NCBI GenBank assembly: GCA_033239005.1 | Contig: BSQZ01000060.1 | Location: 1,348,001-1,412,000, forward strand | DNA length: 64,000 nt | Source: Lamellibrachia satsuma | Taxonomy: Eukaryota > Annelida > Polychaeta > Sabellida > Siboglinidae | Direction: 5' to 3' | Part shown: positions 1-10,876 of the stretch, one piece after another | Layout: the number at the start of each line of letters is the position of its first letter | Position numbering within the stretch: position 1 is the stretch's first letter | Notes under the pieces: model-generated | Told to the model about the DNA's origin: nothing | The model's database searches: none | Seen by the model: the letters and a program-made list of their open reading frames with translations, nothing else | Translations under genes and position numbers: made by a program

Positions 1-475
1 TGTGCATACTTGGAATCACTGATTTCTCATGCAATAACATCACGAGTAGTGTTAAAATAACAGGTGTGCATACTTGGAATCACTGATTTCTAATGCAATA
101 ACATCACGAGTAGTGTTAAAATAACAGGTGTGCATACTTGGAATCACTGATTTCTCATGCAATAACATCACGAGTAGTGTTAAAATAACAGGTGTGCATA
201 CTTGGAATCACTGATTTCTCATGCAATAACATCACGAGTAGTGTTAAAATAACAGGTGTGCATACTTAGAATCACTGATTTCTCATGCAATAACATCACG
301 AGTAGTGTTAAAATAACAGGTGTGCATACTTGGAATCACTGATTTCTCATGCAATAACATCACGAGTAGTGTTAAAATAACAGGTGTGCATACTTGGAAT
401 CACTGATTTCTCATGCAATAACATCACGAGTAGTGTTAAAATAACAGGTGTGCATACTTAGAATCGATGATTTCC
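1..475. repeat. 64-bp tandem satellite, about 7.4 copies
   Basis: Copies begin at 1, 65, 129, 193, 257, 321, 385 and a partial one at 449, each starting tgtgcatacttggaatcac. They differ at only one or two bases, so the array is young or homogenised. It starts at the window edge, so the true array is probably longer to the left. It lies in the intron upstream of the first visible troponin I exon. Confidence 0.97.
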
Positions 476-1270
476 ATTTGATGTTGATTGAATGTGTTTG
501 TAGCACCGCATGATGTTTGTACAATTGTGTGGCTTGCATGATATCAATTGTGTGGCTTGCATGATATCAATAAATGGCAGCTAGTTTTTTTCCACATTGA
601 TTGTTCATGCGTGACAAATTGTTTCACTTTAATTTGTATGTGACATTACACATTTTGCTTCATATTAATAGTTTGTTGCATTAAATGTATCCTACTTTTT
701 GTTAGCAAGTCGTACTGCACATTTTAAAAATACATTTTATAGTTTTTATTGGTTTATATCATGAAAATGAAAACAACTGTCATAACGTTCATTAAAATTA
801 TATCATTTGTCAGTCAGTTTTGTATTATGATTGAAAATACAGTAAATATATTAGGAAATAGAATATCAAGTCAGAAATATAAATTTCAAACCACATGTCT
901 AAATGAACATATTTTCATACCCCGCCCCAGTGGACATATTTCACTATATAAGTCTAGTATGGCGAGTCAGATAGTAATAATATTATAATTCTTATACACC
1001 ACAATATACTTATAAAAATTCAAAGCACTTTACATAATTAATTAATGATAACACTGTAAGTAATGCATAACATAAATAAGCATAAAATACAGGATCATGA
1101 AAATGTGTACATCTAAATAGTTAATAAGTTGATGTGGCATAAGAAAAATGGATGAAAATATTTAATAACAGCATTATTAAAATGGATGATAAAGAGTATG
1201 TAATAAACCAGATAAAAGCATCAAACGATAGAACATCAGTCTACAGATTAGATTGTGTTGTCTTTTCCAG
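476..1270 (+). other. troponin I intron, 5' side
   Basis: AT-rich sequence with no recognised exon. A 23-bp unit (caattgtgtggcttgcatga...) is duplicated at 522-567. Around 998-1035 there is a weak copy of a dispersed repeat whose core resembles caaagcactttaca; stronger copies lie near 37955, 54668 and 55580. The intron ends in a pyrimidine-rich acceptor, tcttttccag, at 1261-1270. Confidence 0.7.
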
Positions 1271-1371
1271 AACAACTGTCAAAGAAGGTAAATGACCTGT
1301 ACAGGACCGTGTGCCGTCTCGAGGAGGAGAAGTATGACTGGGAGGTGAAGCTGAGGAGACAGACCTTCGAG
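1271..1371 (+). CDS. TnI: troponin I exon: TnT-binding helix
   Basis: Acceptor tcttttccag|AA and donor GAG|gtgagg. The 101 nt enter with two bases of a split codon and then encode 33 residues starting QLSKKVNDLYRTV and ending KLRRQTFE. The LEEEKYDWE heptad pattern is the segment of TnI that pairs with TnT in the IT-arm coiled coil. It leaves in phase 0. Confidence 0.92.
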
Positions 1372-4300
1372 GTGAGGAAACACTCAGTGGTGATGTGTTG
1401 AGGTCAGACCACAGTGCATTTTCCCATTGGTGTCCATTTTAACATTTGGTCGTATTATAAGAAAACTGGACCATAAAAAATTCTTAAACTTTTAAACAGC
1501 CACTGACTGTCATCATGCCATTGATATGATGGATACCTCCAGCTCTTTTAACTGTTGGCTCTTCCTCCAGTAGTCATAAGTACACACTTAACACCAGTGC
1601 AACAAAATGTCTCCACAACTGAAGCAACATGTTCTGCAGGTTTGATGGGTTTTCTGCGATAAGGACAGCTTGTTATATGAAATATGCAATAGTCTTGACG
1701 AAAAAGCATTCTTTACCTGGTTGGTCTAAGATATTCAACGGTAGTTTTCATAGCTGAGAAGAAGGGGTAATTTAACTACTATACTGATATTCTCCTGTCC
1801 ACCTGTGTTCTCCAGGAATGTGAATTTATGTTAAAATGGTTTCTCATATTTTGTTTTACAGATCAACGAACTGACCATCAAGGTCAATGACATCAAGGGC
1901 AAGTTGTGAGTAGCATAGGCTGTTCTGTTTAATTTCTTTTCTCACTGTGGAATATTGCTTATGTTGATATTGCTCATAGGATGATATCGTATAATTTATG
2001 ATGATATTGCTCATAGGACGATATCGTATAATTTATGATTATATTGCTCATAGGACAATATCGTATAATTTACGTGACGATGTCCATGGTTTGAAATTAA
2101 ACTGACATACAAGCATGCATCGTGTATCCACGTACCCGTGCAAACACGTGCACGCACACACATAATTATACATAATTATATAATTATGATCTGAATTTGA
2201 AAAAATATTCTTTTAATCCTAAACGAGAAGGTTTAACGCAGCTAATAGCAATGAAGTTGATCTTTCTGGGTGTGTGGATGTATAATATGATGCATATATC
2301 AACAGTGTGATTTGCACGTCTCAGAAATGTGCTAAAATGGCTGCTATTGTATTTGATGATGTAGGAAGAAGTTTACTCAGTTATGAATGTGTCTAATTAT
2401 AGTGCAAAGCCTGTCTTGAAGAAGGTCTCAAAAACAGAGAGCAAGTAAGTTTGACAATATTCTGATTATTACAAACATACGTTATATCTAATTACATGCC
2501 CAAACAAACAGTATACTTTGTTCTACTGCCGCAGCATTGCTACTCTGCAATTAACATATAGCAACTGACATATATGGTGACTTATTTAATTTTACTGTTT
2601 GAATTCCATGCATTGTTTTTGCTATTGTTTTCCTTTTTTCAGCGATTTTATTATTTTGGTATGTGCGTTTTCCGTGTTTCCTTATAAAATTATATATGTT
2701 TATTGACAGTGTCAGCGTAGTCTTGATTGGGCATTTTTGTGAAATTGCATTCTCTATCTTGCCATACAGACTGGCGAAGCTAGACAAGGGTGGTTTGAAG
2801 TCAAAGCTTGGCTTCCGAGATCAGCTTAAGTCAACGGGACAATCAAAATATGCACTAGAAGAGAAAGAAGAGGTGAGATGTGACAGCATATGTTATTGTT
2901 GCAAGGTTCAGTTGTAACAGTAGCACTCTGGGCCCATCAGGAATCAGGAATCAGCAGGTGTTTCATATTCACATAATGTTCATGTATTTGTGAAAATGCT
3001 CAAAATCGTGACTATGACCATGCAATTACTATGTTTGCAAATTGTGACTTCATTGAAAATGGTGGCTACAAAAGTCTAATTTTTATGTGTAATAAAACGT
3101 ATCAGGCACCTAAATTCGACAAATTTGTGACACCATTATTCTACAGCGTATTACGTTTCTTTTGAAAGTTGAAAATGATAAACTTGTCTCTTAATCTCTA
3201 TGTTTTCTGGATGTCAAAAATCACGATTTTAGATGCATTTTTAAAGAAGTCCACAAGGTGATTTAGCAATGTGTTAATGGTACCTTTCTTTCGCGAACTA
3301 GGTGCCGCCTTCGCACGTAAGTAAAGAATGCCCGATGAATGGCCATCTATTAGCTTTACATAATCCATAGAGCAGCTGTTTTCCATAACTGTTTGTGTAA
3401 CTAGTAGCAGCGGTGATGTGATAGTTCTCTTACCATAACAACTTATTTTAGACAGCTGTGCAACACAGCCAAACCCTGCTGTATAGAATCTAATTTGTCG
3501 ACATATTGACTAAGTAAATAGCGGTTAAATTAATGTTTAATAGCATTTTAGGTAACGTATAGCTAAACAGGAACAGCCTTCATAGCTGGTTGTGCTAACA
3601 GTTTTAGAGGGGTAACCATACCCTGCAAGACACCCTGCCTTCACCCATGTTGTAGAAAGTATTTTATTACTGTAGTAGTCAGCCAATAGTATCCTTCCCT
3701 CTACTGGTGTATGCCCTGTAGGCAGCTGATGCAGTAGCATCAATTCTAGTAGTAAACTACCATGCTGGAACTAATGCTGCACGCACTCAATACTTGCTCA
3801 GTTATGTTCGTGTTTGCATACAACCAAATTTAATTGCACAGCTGTGCTGTCATTTCTTGAAAATACAATTTAACACAATCACTCAGTTTGGTAGAATCTT
3901 CACAGGTAATTGTAAATCTGCAAATGTGAATGAGTTGACAGATTTAAAGACCATGAATAGGCAGATAACATATTATATATAGACAACAATTTAAGACAGA
4001 GCAGAAACTGTTTATTAAACCACACTGCATAGGCTCTCAGCAACATATAATGTGTTAGCGTTCTTGAAAGGCTGAATATTTATATGTGATAAACTTTGAT
4101 GTGCAGGGTTAATTTGTTTCATATACCATTGTGTAAGGTTGTGATATATTCTGTTTTTTTCCCCACATTTAAAGTATGATGAACATGTTTAGTTTTGCCT
4201 TCATTTACACTGTTTATACAACCCCCGGGGGTACCGTATTGGCCTGTCTTTGCACTGAAATGGTTTGTAGTTTTACATGTATATTTGTTTCAGAAGAAGT

Positions 4301-4479
4301 CGAACCCTGAATGGGGACGAGATGCTCTGAAGCACAAGGAAGGAGAGGAGGGTGAAGAAGAGGGCGAAGGTGCCGAGGAGAAACCGGAGGCCTCCAAGGA
4401 AGCTGCGGGGGAAGAGGAGGAAGAAGAGGAGGAGGAGGAAGAGGAGGAGGAGGAAGAAGAAGAAGAAGAAGAGGAATAA
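1271..4479 (+). CDS. TnI: troponin I, 3' part of gene (five exons joined)
   Basis: Troponin I is the inhibitory subunit of the thin-filament regulatory complex. It binds actin-tropomyosin, troponin C and troponin T, and blocks actomyosin ATPase at low calcium. Exons 1271-1371, 1862-1905, 2403-2444, 2770-2872 and 4294-4479 join in one frame and give about 157 C-terminal residues. Visible hallmarks are the TnT-binding coiled-coil segment (LEEEKYDWEVKLRRQTFE), INELTIKVNDIKGKF, an inhibitory-region block (AKPVLKKVSK) and the W-containing end (NPEWGRDALK) before an acidic tail. These match invertebrate TnI from memory of insect and scallop proteins. The N-terminal exons lie upstream of the window. 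The troponin T gene follows on the same strand about 16 kb downstream. Confidence 0.93.
1862..1905 (+). CDS. TnI: troponin I exon: INELTIKVNDIKGK
   Basis: The acceptor is ttgttttacag and the donor TT|gtgag. The 44 nt encode INELTIKVNDIKGK plus two bases. These join the T of the next exon to make Phe, giving GKF, the conserved lead-in to the inhibitory peptide. Confidence 0.92.
1958..2161. repeat. dispersed repeat copy A (37-bp units plus unique tail)
   Basis: Three 37-bp units (gatattgctcataggacgat...) from about 1966 are followed by a unique tail ending in acacgtgcacgcacaca. The same arrangement recurs almost identically at about 5318-5498, so it is a mobile or duplicated unit. It lies inside a troponin I intron. 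Confidence 0.85.
2403..2444 (+). CDS. TnI: troponin I exon: inhibitory region
   Basis: The acceptor is gtctaattatag and the donor AA|gtaagt. The 42 nt encode (F)AKPVLKKVSKTES(K). The basic AKPVLKKVSK stretch corresponds to the actin- and TnC-binding inhibitory peptide of the family. Input and output phases fit both neighbouring exons. Confidence 0.92.
2770..2872 (+). CDS. TnI: troponin I exon: switch and second actin-binding region
   Basis: The acceptor is ccatacag and the donor GAG|gtgaga. The 103 nt begin with the third base of Lys and encode LAKLDKGGLKSKLGFRDQLK and then STGQSKYALEEKEE. The FRDQLK block is characteristic of the protostome TnI region C-terminal to the inhibitory peptide. 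Leaves in phase 0. Confidence 0.92.
2873..4293 (+). other. troponin I last intron
   Basis: About 1.4 kb of AT-rich intron. I see no exon, repeat array or transposon in it. It ends with a clear polypyrimidine acceptor, atatttgtttcag, at 4281-4293. Confidence 0.8.
4294..4479 (+). CDS. TnI: troponin I terminal exon with 22-Glu tail
   Basis: This exon encodes 61 residues: KKSNPEWGRDALKHKEG, then an acidic segment, then an uninterrupted run of 22 glutamates and TAA at 4477-4479. The PEW motif matches the KPDW region near the end of insect TnI. The poly-Glu is written with mixed GAG and GAA codons. An AATAAA hexamer overlaps the stop codon at 4475-4480. If it is the used poly(A) signal, the 3' UTR is only about 20-30 nt. 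Confidence 0.92.
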   Translation, partial: KKSNPEWGRDALKHKEGEEGEEEGEGAEEKPEASKEAAGEEEEEEEEEEEEEEEEEEEEEE

Positions 4480-4480
4480 A
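4475..4480 (+). terminator. candidate poly(A) signal overlapping TnI stop
   Basis: AATAAA spans the last Glu codon and the TAA stop, and is followed by an AT-rich stretch and tgtttatt. No clearer hexamer is seen in the next 200 bases. Whether it is used is inference. Confidence 0.45.
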
Positions 4481-5057
4481 AATAATATATATGTTTATTA
4501 ACTACCTAACAATTGTGAATTTTATTACCAGATCAACCAGAACTGTTAAAATTGCTCGTGTAAGTTCAACTGTCGCAAGAAAGCAGTGCTGTGCTGCCAT
4601 TGGCCAGCTGATGCCCATCTGCAGGTAGCCGCATGTCACTTCATTGCCCATTGGTGTACAGATCTGGATGTCATGACTGTCTACATGCAAGATTATCAAA
4701 CATTTTTATAAATGGATATAAGAATCTACAGAACCTGTGGTTTTGTTTGGTGTAAATGCCGAACAGTGTCTTGGGCAACGTTCACTGACAAGTATATTTT
4801 TGTTGGATCCAGTGACATTTCTATCTGGTGCATTGCATTCTGCCAACACGCAAACAAGCACACACATGATCACAAACATCGTTGCAATATTAACCGTCCC
4901 TTCAGATGTGCTCTTTTTCGTTTCGTTCATGTTGTGTTTCGTTTCTATTGTGGCAAAACCACCACATTTCTAGAAAATATCAAACAAGCTGGCAGTTTAT
5001 TGACTCTAGTCGCCATGGGCGTTTCGTGTTAACGTCTTGCAGTTGCCGTTGCCAGCG

Positions 5058-5090
5058 GTGGCCATAGCAACAGTGACGTGCCATGACGTA
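5058..5090. promoter_or_regulatory. RFX X-box next to two CRE-like sites
   Basis: GTGGCCATAGCAAC at 5058-5071 fits the RFX consensus GTNRCC-N2-RGYAAC at every position. TGACGTG (5074) and TGACGTA (5084) are CREB/ATF-type half sites directly beside it. It lies about 580 bp past the troponin I stop. Motif match only; no gene start is visible beside it. Confidence 0.35.
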
Positions 5091-5317
5091 GTAACTGGTT
5101 GCCCCATGGAGACTGAGTTGATTCTGAGCTAGAGTAAGATATGGTTGTAACCTTTTAGCTGGAACTAAACCTCAATGCTTGACATACTTCTCGCATGCAC
5201 TACTACATGACGTTAGACGTGTCTAGAACTAACAGTGATGCCAAAATGACGGTGCCTTCTTTCTCATCAATCAGCTTCGTAGAGAGTAGTTACGATTAGA
5301 TAATAAGCTATACCGGC

Positions 5318-5500
5318 ATATCGTATAATTTATGATGATATTGCTCATAGGACGATATCGTATCATTTATGATGATATTGCTCATAGAACAATATCGTAT
5401 AATTTACGTGACGATGTCCATGGTTTGAAATTAAACTGACATACAAGCATGCATCGTGTATCCACGTACCCGTGCAAACACGTGCACGCACACACACGTG
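5318..5500. repeat. dispersed repeat copy B
   Basis: Near-identical to 1958-2161: the same 37-bp units, the same unique tail (gacgatgtccatggtttgaa) and the same cacgtgcacgcacacac end. The two copies are on the same strand. Confidence 0.85.
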
Positions 5501-5751
5501 GAAGCGACCCAGGACCGCTTCGCTTCGCCGGCGCGGGTCAAACAATCTACACGTCAGTGTGTCCGCCTACCACACAGTCGCACGACTGCCTCAGCTTTGG
5601 GTAATTACCCCACCCCGGGGATATCCACGCCTAACCATGTTAACGTGTCTTGTCTAATAATAAAGGTCTATGTGTATTATTAAGAGTTTGCCTCCGTGTG
5701 TCTACTTCTTGCCAAACACGTGCCAAGAGCAACTAAAAGGATTCCAGAATT

Positions 5752-6195
5752 GAGAGACCTTCGTTATGAAAGTCGCTTATTACAATGAGGTTTGACAACA
5801 CTAGAGACCAGGAGACTAAGAGGAGACCAAATAGAAGTGTTTAAAATAGTGAATGGTTATGAGAATGTTGATAGGAATATGTTCTTCAAACTTAAAGAAG
5901 GCAGTAGAACCAGAGGACACAAAGCAGCATTAGTTGAGGAGTAGTGTAGGTTGGACGTGAGAAAGTCCTTTCTCACAGAGGGTGATAAATGAATGGAACA
6001 AACTGCCAAATGATTGTGTTAATGCTAGTAGTGTGAATATGTTTTAAGATAGAATTGACAGATATCTATGTAGGGCGGGCTACACACAGATGAGAAAATT
6101 GTTGGATTGTCGATAAGCCAATGGCTTCCTTGTCCACTGCCATCTGGAACTTGTTGTTCGAGATGGCAATCTTGTTAAATCTTGTTAAAAAAGTT
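5752..6195 (+). mobile_element. LINE relic: C-terminal tail of reverse transcriptase ORF plus 3' UTR
   Basis: In frame it reads LRDLRYESRLLQ, a stop, then [19 protein letters not shown], and after another stop a tail ending near 6065. This is the usual ending of CR1/Jockey-type non-LTR elements, beyond the catalytic domain. It is 5' truncated and broken by stops and a frameshift. A closely related copy with fewer lesions lies at 41629-42030, and the shared similarity continues past the ORF into the presumptive 3' UTR. Confidence 0.75.
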
Positions 6196-6401
6196 AAAGC
6201 ATTAGGCCTATTTGGAAGGAGATTCTCGTGCTGGAAATCAGTAATGACCGAAGTATTGCAGCGCACAATTCAGAAAGTTAAAAATAATGTCTCAATGATG
6301 CTGTTTTATTCATTCTGTAGCCACGTTTGATAGAAATTGTAACGTTCGGAGCCATGCTTCAAGGAATTGGTTCAAAATGATACTACTGTGAAGAAAAAGA
6401 A

Positions 6402-6592
6402 ACCCAGGAAAATTTTTAATCGTTGGCCAAAAATATGATATAGCCATTTATTGTATATTAATCGATCAGTTATGTAGGAATCGAACAACAAGATAAGAAA
6501 CACAGGAAAAGTGTTCATGGTTGGCAAAAAAATAGGATATAGCCATTTATTGTATATTAGTCGTTAAGTGATATAGGAACCGAACAACATGA
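6402..6592. repeat. about 100-bp direct tandem duplication
   Basis: Two diverged copies both contain atatagccatttattgtata and gaaccgaacaaca/gaatcgaacaaca, about 100 bp apart. No coding potential was recognised. Confidence 0.8.
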
Positions 6593-6599
6593 TGACCGT

Positions 6600-7200
6600 T
6601 ACGCCTGGCTGCACACATCACCGGAAGTACGTCAGTGCGTGAAGGATGCAGAGAAGAAATATTCTCAACTAGCTGAGTTGCCTGGTGTTCCACGGGATAT
6701 GAGGCAGCCACTGCAAGAGCCTGTAACTTCTTGTAATTCTTTGTAACTCCTGCCACTACCCAGTGTCGATACAACTTCATGCCCCCCAAAAAAATCACGT
6801 ACCACTGCCGGTTGTACGAAGCGTTCGTACGATACGAAGAAACTCGTGGACGTTTGACGTAGATCACATAACTTGGAACAATCGTAGAAAACACGCACAA
6901 CATTGCGAACAGTTGTTCGTAGCTACAAACTACCATTGTTCCGGGTTACGTAATGTACGATGAAACGTCCACATACGTAAGATATCCACCCCGTAGCCAT
7001 AAACTCCTTAATAATATCGAAAACCGTTTCATTGTTTGGATTTATCTCCACTGAAGCACGGACTGTATTATTTAACAACGAAGTGGTACAGGTTCCACTT
7101 AGTTTAGCGACCATGGTACCACGCATCACCAAGCCGATATAACCCGGGGCCTTCGATTAATTGCTAGTAAACCACCCGTCAGATCAAGTCCACGTTTCAT
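6600..7200. other. intergenic, no recognised gene
   Basis: Somewhat richer in CpG than its surroundings, with a 129-codon minus-strand open frame (6547-6936) that shows no recognisable domain. I treat it as chance or a repeat remnant. Confidence 0.4.
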
Positions 7201-7202
7201 AG

Positions 7203-7327
7203 GTTTGTTTTGTGTGTCGAACGTACGTCAAAGTACGTAACATGTTTGTTTTGTGTGTCGAACGCACGTCAAAGTCCGCAACATGTTTGTTTCGTGTGTC
7301 CAACGCACGTCAAAGCATGCAACATGT
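7203..7327. repeat. 41-bp minisatellite, three copies
   Basis: Three units each contain gtttgtttt(c)gtgtgtc, aacg(t/c)acgtcaaag and aacat. Substitutions are scattered between copies. Confidence 0.9.
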
Positions 7328-7877
7328 TTAGGGTATCAAGTGGAAAGATCTATTTTAATAAAAAAATACGAGCATTTCAGTTCACATATTATTAATGTTA
7401 TCATACTGTGTATATTATCTGTGTAGCTTCCCCTGGACGAGTTGCCGTCTCGTGTCGCCCCAGATTTTCCACCTCACGATGTATTACACGTTAACATGTA
7501 GATGCTAACATTACCGCTTTCAGGCGGGACATACCGCTTCCTCCATGGTCCAGCTTTCCTGGTTTTTGGACGAAATGTCCCTCTTTCTGTATTTTTAAGG
7601 ACAAAAAAATTCACGATAAAATTGATCAATTTGTTGCACGCGAGGCCATTCTATGCACATTAAATGTTTTGGTCTCAGGTGATTTCCCATTTTCTCGGGC
7701 TTGCGTTCAACGTGACGACCGGTAAAACAACACGTTAAAAACAACGAAAACACACACAAAAACAACGAAAGTTGAGGGGACGAGGCTGTTTCCCGCTCAT
7801 CATGTTAGTAGTTAGTGTTTAGTTATTGGGCCATTTCGTCCCATCTTCCCATTTCTTTACCCATGTACTCATTCTGG

Positions 7878-8205
7878 TCCAGCTAGCAAAATTTATTGGG
7901 GTAAATGATGACTGTCATTTGCTCAACTGGCATTGGCTTGCCACTGAAACAACGTATTTAGTAACTAAATGGCTGTCATTAACAATGAAAAATGGCCAAT
8001 CACGGGTCAGTGATGTAGGTTCATTGGCAAGTCGTTGGCCCACTCAGGTTTTTTAGCTGGGGGCAATACAGGGTCAACGATGTCATCGTTTTGACGTGGC
8101 CTGGTGTACAAATTCTCATTGGACCAATGAAAAACAGCCAATGATGGGCCAATGAATACGGCACGTTTTAACTTTATTGGCCCAGTGAGTTTTGCTGGGG
8201 TAAAT
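7878..8205. mobile_element. possible MITE-like element
   Basis: The left end (ccagctagcaaaatttattggggtaa) and right end (attggcccagtgagttttgctggggtaa) have inverted-repeat character (CCAGCAAAA...TTTTGCTGG). The interior has short palindromes such as cattggaccaatg. No transposase is present. Family and exact ends are uncertain. Confidence 0.35.
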
Positions 8206-8429
8206 AAATTCCTATTTTAAATTGTGCTTTTTTGATAATGGAAATGTCCTGTATGGATATTGCCAAAGTAGAAATTCACTCAAACGCTCCGGAGATCTTA
8301 TATGTTAGACAAACGTTTTACGTGTAGGCCAACTGCACAGGTGGTGTATTTTATGCAAGTTCATGTGATCTCAATTCTCAACTCAAGTAGTTATACTCCA
8401 AACAGCCCAATCTTGAGCTAACGCAGGAG

Positions 8430-8580
8430 TTTGGCACGGCATTTAGTGTCTCTTCCGAAAGACACGGGCAAAGTGGGTTAATGAAATTGACCAAGCTTCG
8501 AAACAGTGGAGGTGGAATCGAACAACCGTCCACTCCACCGACAGGCGGGTGCTCTCCACTCTGATATTCTGATAGCTGAT
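8430..8580 (-). mobile_element. tRNA-derived SINE fragment
   Basis: On the minus strand the sequence reads GGAGAGCACCCGCCTGTCGG, an A-box-like tRNA head. A B-box-like GTTCGATTCCACC follows, and downstream the non-tRNA segment CTTTCGGAAGAGACACTAAA. This is the typical layout of RNA polymerase III-derived SINEs of marine invertebrates. It does not fold as a functional tRNA. Confidence 0.55.
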
Positions 8581-8944
8581 ACTATTTATAGTAACTGATA
8601 CCAGTATGTATTGTAGCCGTTTGTCTGGTATATCGGAGACATCAAATGGCATAGACTTAGATACATTTTTGCTTTAACTCGTTGGCACTACTTCTATAAA
8701 ATTTAATTATGTTTTGTTTCTCAAACTTTAACTTAAATGTCTGGAATTCCTCATGCTGTCCGTCTACGCTTAGACAACGAAGGAATTAAACACAATATCA
8801 AACTTCTAAATACAATAACAACAATACAATACAATATAACTTTATTCATCCCATTCAGGACAATTACCTCGTCGTTTGGACGAGCACAATATACAAAATA
8901 TTAAAATATAAAAATATACCGTAGGTAACAGCGTATTACTGGAT

Positions 8945-8948
8945 TACA

Positions 8949-8980
<32 letters not shown>

Positions 8981-9035
8981 CACGCACACGCACACGCACA
9001 CGCACACGCACACGCACACGCACACGCACACACAC
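8945..9035. repeat. (ACGC)n and (CACACG)n microsatellite
   Basis: An uninterrupted cgca-type repeat runs into cacacg and then cacacaca. It sits in the presumptive 3' UTR side of the minus-strand LINE. Alternating purine-pyrimidine sequence of this kind can adopt Z-DNA. Confidence 0.95.
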
Positions 9036-9282
9036 ACTATTTTGGAGCTGACAAGTACAATCTTCTGTAAATTGTTCTTGTTTTTAACACTCAGGTTGAA
9101 ATACCAGCAGATAAACGACGAGCAAAGAACATTCTCAATAGAAGACTTGTAAAACAGGTTTTAAATTGTTTTATCAACAGAGAATGAGTTTAATTTTCTA
9201 AGAAAGTACAGGCGCTGCTGACATTTCTTGACGATGTATACTTGGTGACAATTTCAACCTCTTGATCATGAATAGTTGTTTT

Positions 9283-10335
9283 TTAAGGACCTTGACTTTG
9301 ATTTCTGACATTTATTACTAACGCCTTGGGCTTACATACTTTAAACTTTAGATAGGAGTCATCAAACCACTCAACAAAATCTCGTAGTGCCGGGCCATGA
9401 TCTCGTTGGGAACCAAAGAGAAGTGAAAGTAAGACACAGTCATCAGCATATTTCTCTAAAAACTTGTCTGCATGAGCACTTCTACAGCTGTCAGTGTACA
9501 AGATGTATAGGAGGGTGAGAGACAACAACCCTGGGGTGAGAGACAACAACCCTGGAGCGAGCCCGTATGTGTCAGCCTCGTCACTACAAAATTTCCTATT
9601 CACAAAAACAGACTGAGGACGACACGACAAAAAATCAACAATCCCGGCAACAAGCTGGTTACCAAGATTAAAATCGGAAATGAGTTTATGGCCTAAGATA
9701 TGAGGTTACATCAAATTAAAAGCCGATGAGAAATCGGCGAAGAGAATCTTGGCATGTGCAATTGGCTTCTCAAGGTGAGTATACACTTTGTTCAGAATAA
9801 ATAACTTCGCATCTTCAACACACCTTCCAGCATGGTACATAAACTGGAGTGGGTCTAATTGGCTAATGGGCAGGATCAGTGACTTGACTAGTTTTTCCAG
9901 TGTTTTCATAACAAGGGATGTTATAGCAACTAGTCTGAAATCGTTTAATTGTTTTGGGCTGTTTGTCTTAGGAATGGGGATGACAGTAGACGTTTTCCAA
10001 ACAGTGGGAATACTAGCAGTGTCTAGAGAGGTCTGAAAGAGATGTTGAAAGACGCCACTGAGCTGAAACTTCAGAGTTCTGCCACACATGCCATCAGGGC
10101 CTGGGCTTTTGTTTATGTTTATCATCTCAAGACAATTAGCTACACTCTTCTGATCAATGACAGCAGTTTTATCAAACGTCAAAGATGACTTTTGTTCAGA
10201 CATGTAGGATGAAAAGTTGTGTTCTTCAAAACGTGTAAAGAAATCATTAAACACTTCGGACAACGATTCATCACTCACACCCTGCAGTCTGACCTTAGAC
10301 CTAACTGGGTCTGTCATCATGTTCACAGCTGCCAT
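9283..10335 (-). pseudogene. reverse transcriptase ORF, one internal stop
   Basis: The coding core of the minus-strand LINE. 10335-9706 encodes 209 residues through motif A. After the TAA the same frame continues as PHILGHKLISDFNLGNQLVA and runs on through YADD to a stop at 9283. A single nonsense change and a small duplication are the only lesions visible, so this is a recently dead or 5'-truncated copy. No endonuclease domain is present upstream. Confidence 0.8.
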
Positions 10336-10876
10336 GTTCTTTATCCCCTTCCAAGAGTTACGAAAACATATTTTTGGTTGCTAAGCTGACAATTTAGTCC
10401 AAATCTATTACATTTGTAAAAGTGACAGTTCCGCGTACGTAGCTTTCATTGAATGTGTTGTCGATTTAAACCACAAGACGCACCGCACCAAATCTAATGC
10501 AGCTGAGAAACCAAACCATCGAATGACACGCTGTGCTATGACTTCGTAAACACGGGTAACGAGTTACATGGAGCATGACGAGTCGCCAGCGACACATCCT
10601 GGTTATAAATCACATTAAGTGGGCACGCATATTTAATTGGTGGCAATTAATAGTGCATTCAAGGGTTATTCTAGAGGACACACCCCCCCCCGCCAGTAGG
10701 AACAAGGTTTCCTCGATTGATTTAGCTCATCACGAATTAGGTTAGCTGATGTTCATACCTGCAATATGTGAATGATTTAAAAAGTAACATGCACAGTCAG
10801 TTTAATAAAATTTAATAATAACTTAATAATAATAATAAAAATAATTTAAATAAAATTTGAAAAGTAATATGCACAG

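Larger units (their letters stand above)
8815..10385 (-). mobile_element. LINE with nearly intact reverse transcriptase region
   Basis: Minus-strand non-LTR retrotransposon. Residues recognised in order: KSPGPDGMCGRTLKFQLSG; IPKTNSPKQLNDFRLVAITS; ILFADFSSAFN (RT motif A, catalytic Asp); and FLEKYADDCVLLS (motif C, YADD). The frame from about 10380 to 9283 is broken by one in-frame TAA right after ADFSSAFNLM (about 9704). A 21-bp duplication (GLLSLTP twice) replaces the usual GxPQG motif B region. The 3' part (8815-9280) contains microsatellites and ends in an (ATTGT)-like tail. Family resembles Rex/L2 clades from memory. Confidence 0.85.

Noticed and set aside
1..475. CRISPR-like appearance of evenly spaced 64-bp repeats
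   Set aside because: The whole unit repeats without variable spacers and the locus is a eukaryotic intron; it is a satellite.
6547..6936. 129-codon minus-strand frame
   Set aside because: No domain, no splice context and atypical composition; likely chance.
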